Shown here piece by piece: positions 7,190 through 7,773 of a stretch of 7,773 nt of DNA; the stretch's first letter is position 1, and each line of letters opens with the position of its first letter. The DNA comes from JAXGPP01 sp964436865 (GTDB lineage: Bacteria; Planctomycetota; Planctomycetia; Pirellulales; Thermoguttaceae). The stretch covers positions 1-7,773 of the forward strand of contig CAYTFK010000328.1 of the NCBI GenBank assembly GCA_964436865.1, read 5' to 3'. Both the position numbers and the translations under genes were made by a program. Below the pieces are notes generated by a model. That model was not told where the DNA came from and did not search any database. It saw only the letters and a program-made list of their open reading frames with translations.

Positions 7190-7773
7190 CTATGAGAGCA
7201 GTTCCCGGTAGAGCTCGACGTGCCGGGCGATCATAGTGGGGACGCTGAACTCGCTCTGCGCGCGTTCGGCGGCGGCGCGGCCGAGGCGGCGGGCGAGATC
7301 GGGATCGTCGAGCAGCTTGTTGGTGTGGCTGGCGATCGCCGAGCGGCCGTTCTTGCCCACCGGCACGAGATAGCCGGTCTCGCCCGGCACGACAAGGTCA
7401 CGGGTGCCGGGGATATCGGAGGCAACGACAGGCACGCCGGCCGCCATGGCTTCCATAATGGCGTTCGACTGCCCTTCGTAATGGCTGGGAGACCAGAGCA
7501 CGTCGAGGTGGGGCATGATCCGCGGTACGTCGTCGCGATGGCCGAGGAAATGGACCTTGTCGCGGATGCGGATCTTGTCGCGGTAGCGTTCCAACCGATC
7601 GCGAAGCGGCCCGTCGCCGATGATGAGCAAATGCACGTCGTCACGGATCACCTTAAGAATGTCGGCCGCCCAGATCGCGTGCTTGACGCCCTTTTGCCGC
7701 CACAACCGACCGACGACGCCGACCAGCCGCGCGTGCTCCGGCAAGCCAAGGTCGACCAGCAACTGCGGGCGCG
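7190..7773 (-). CDS. Glycosyltransferase family 4 (GT-B), N-terminus cut by window edge
   Basis: The frame is open to the right edge, leaving 193 codons before the TAG at 7190-7192. What remains is the C-terminal, nucleotide-sugar-binding Rossmann domain of a GT4 enzyme. VGVVGRLWRQKGVKHAI carries the Arg and Lys that usually contact the donor phosphates. HLLIIGDGPLRDRL and VHFLGHRDDVPRIM are the usual following strands. HYEGQSNAIMEAMAAGVPVV contains the E-x7-E motif. The sequence closes with VVPGETGYLVP and a terminal helix. It transfers a sugar from an activated donor to a lipid, polysaccharide or protein-linked acceptor in the cytoplasm or at the inner membrane face; donor and acceptor cannot be told. 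TTG at 7762 could be read as a start, but homologous sequence (RPQ) continues upstream, so the gene is partial and not short. Confidence 0.9.
   Translation of the reverse strand, partial: RPQLLVDLGLPEHARLVGVVGRLWRQKGVKHAIWAADILKVIRDDVHLLIIGDGPLRDRLERYRDKIRIRDKVHFLGHRDDVPRIMPHLDVLWSPSHYEGQSNAIMEAMAAGVPVVASDIPGTRDLVVPGETGYLVPVGKNGRSAIASHTNKLLDDPDLARRLGRAAAERAQSEFSVPTMIARHVELYRELLS

Noticed and set aside
6446..7195. 249-codon plus-strand open frame as a complete gene
   Set aside because: Only about 6905-7021 resembles a protein family. The front part is antisense to the hydrolase signal region and to intergenic sequence, and the back is antisense to the N-terminal LexA-type half.
1..7773. CRISPR arrays, tRNA or rRNA genes, IS elements
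   Set aside because: No regularly spaced repeats, tRNA-like cloverleaf, rRNA signature or transposase motif was found on reading both strands by eye.

Overview
The window reads as a piece of a draft genome from a planctomycete-like bacterium. This is inferred from gene style, not from a marker gene: GC-rich DNA, tandem membrane Ser/Thr kinases fused to WD40 repeats, a stand-alone LexA-type DNA-binding protein, and a secreted glycoside hydrolase. All convincing genes lie on the minus strand, so transcription runs from right to left. A run of 100 N (5794-5893) is a scaffold gap inside the glycoside hydrolase.

In order of transcription: (1) 7190-7773 is the C-terminal part of a GT-B glycosyltransferase of family 4, cut by the right edge. 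(2) 6905-7150 holds a broken LexA-type winged-helix gene. Its N-terminal half is on the minus strand, but its C-terminal half is on the plus strand directly beside it, as if about 95 bp had been flipped. (3) 4920-6669 is a secreted clan-A glycoside hydrolase, probably alpha-L-arabinofuranosidase-like, with an N-terminal carbohydrate-binding domain. The N-run falls in its catalytic barrel. (4) 4556-4909 is a short ORF resembling the TPR-like tail of large planctomycete kinase/WD40 proteins. It is probably an orphan remnant. (5) 1221-4433 is a complete 1070-residue kinase: zinc ribbon, kinase, membrane helix, coiled coil and about 14 WD40 repeats. (6) 1-1162 is a second, tandem paralogous kinase, cut by the left edge after its membrane helix. 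It is open in frame to the edge, so it must be seen as a partial gene.

The two kinases share architecture and exact residue numbering (K82, D174 and D192 in both), so they are a tandem duplication. The orphan tail just upstream suggests the array once had at least one more member. No complete new defence or mobile system is visible. The items most worth checking are the inverted LexA-type gene, the orphan kinase tail, the amount of sequence missing at the gap, and two small dyad symmetries in front of the kinase genes.
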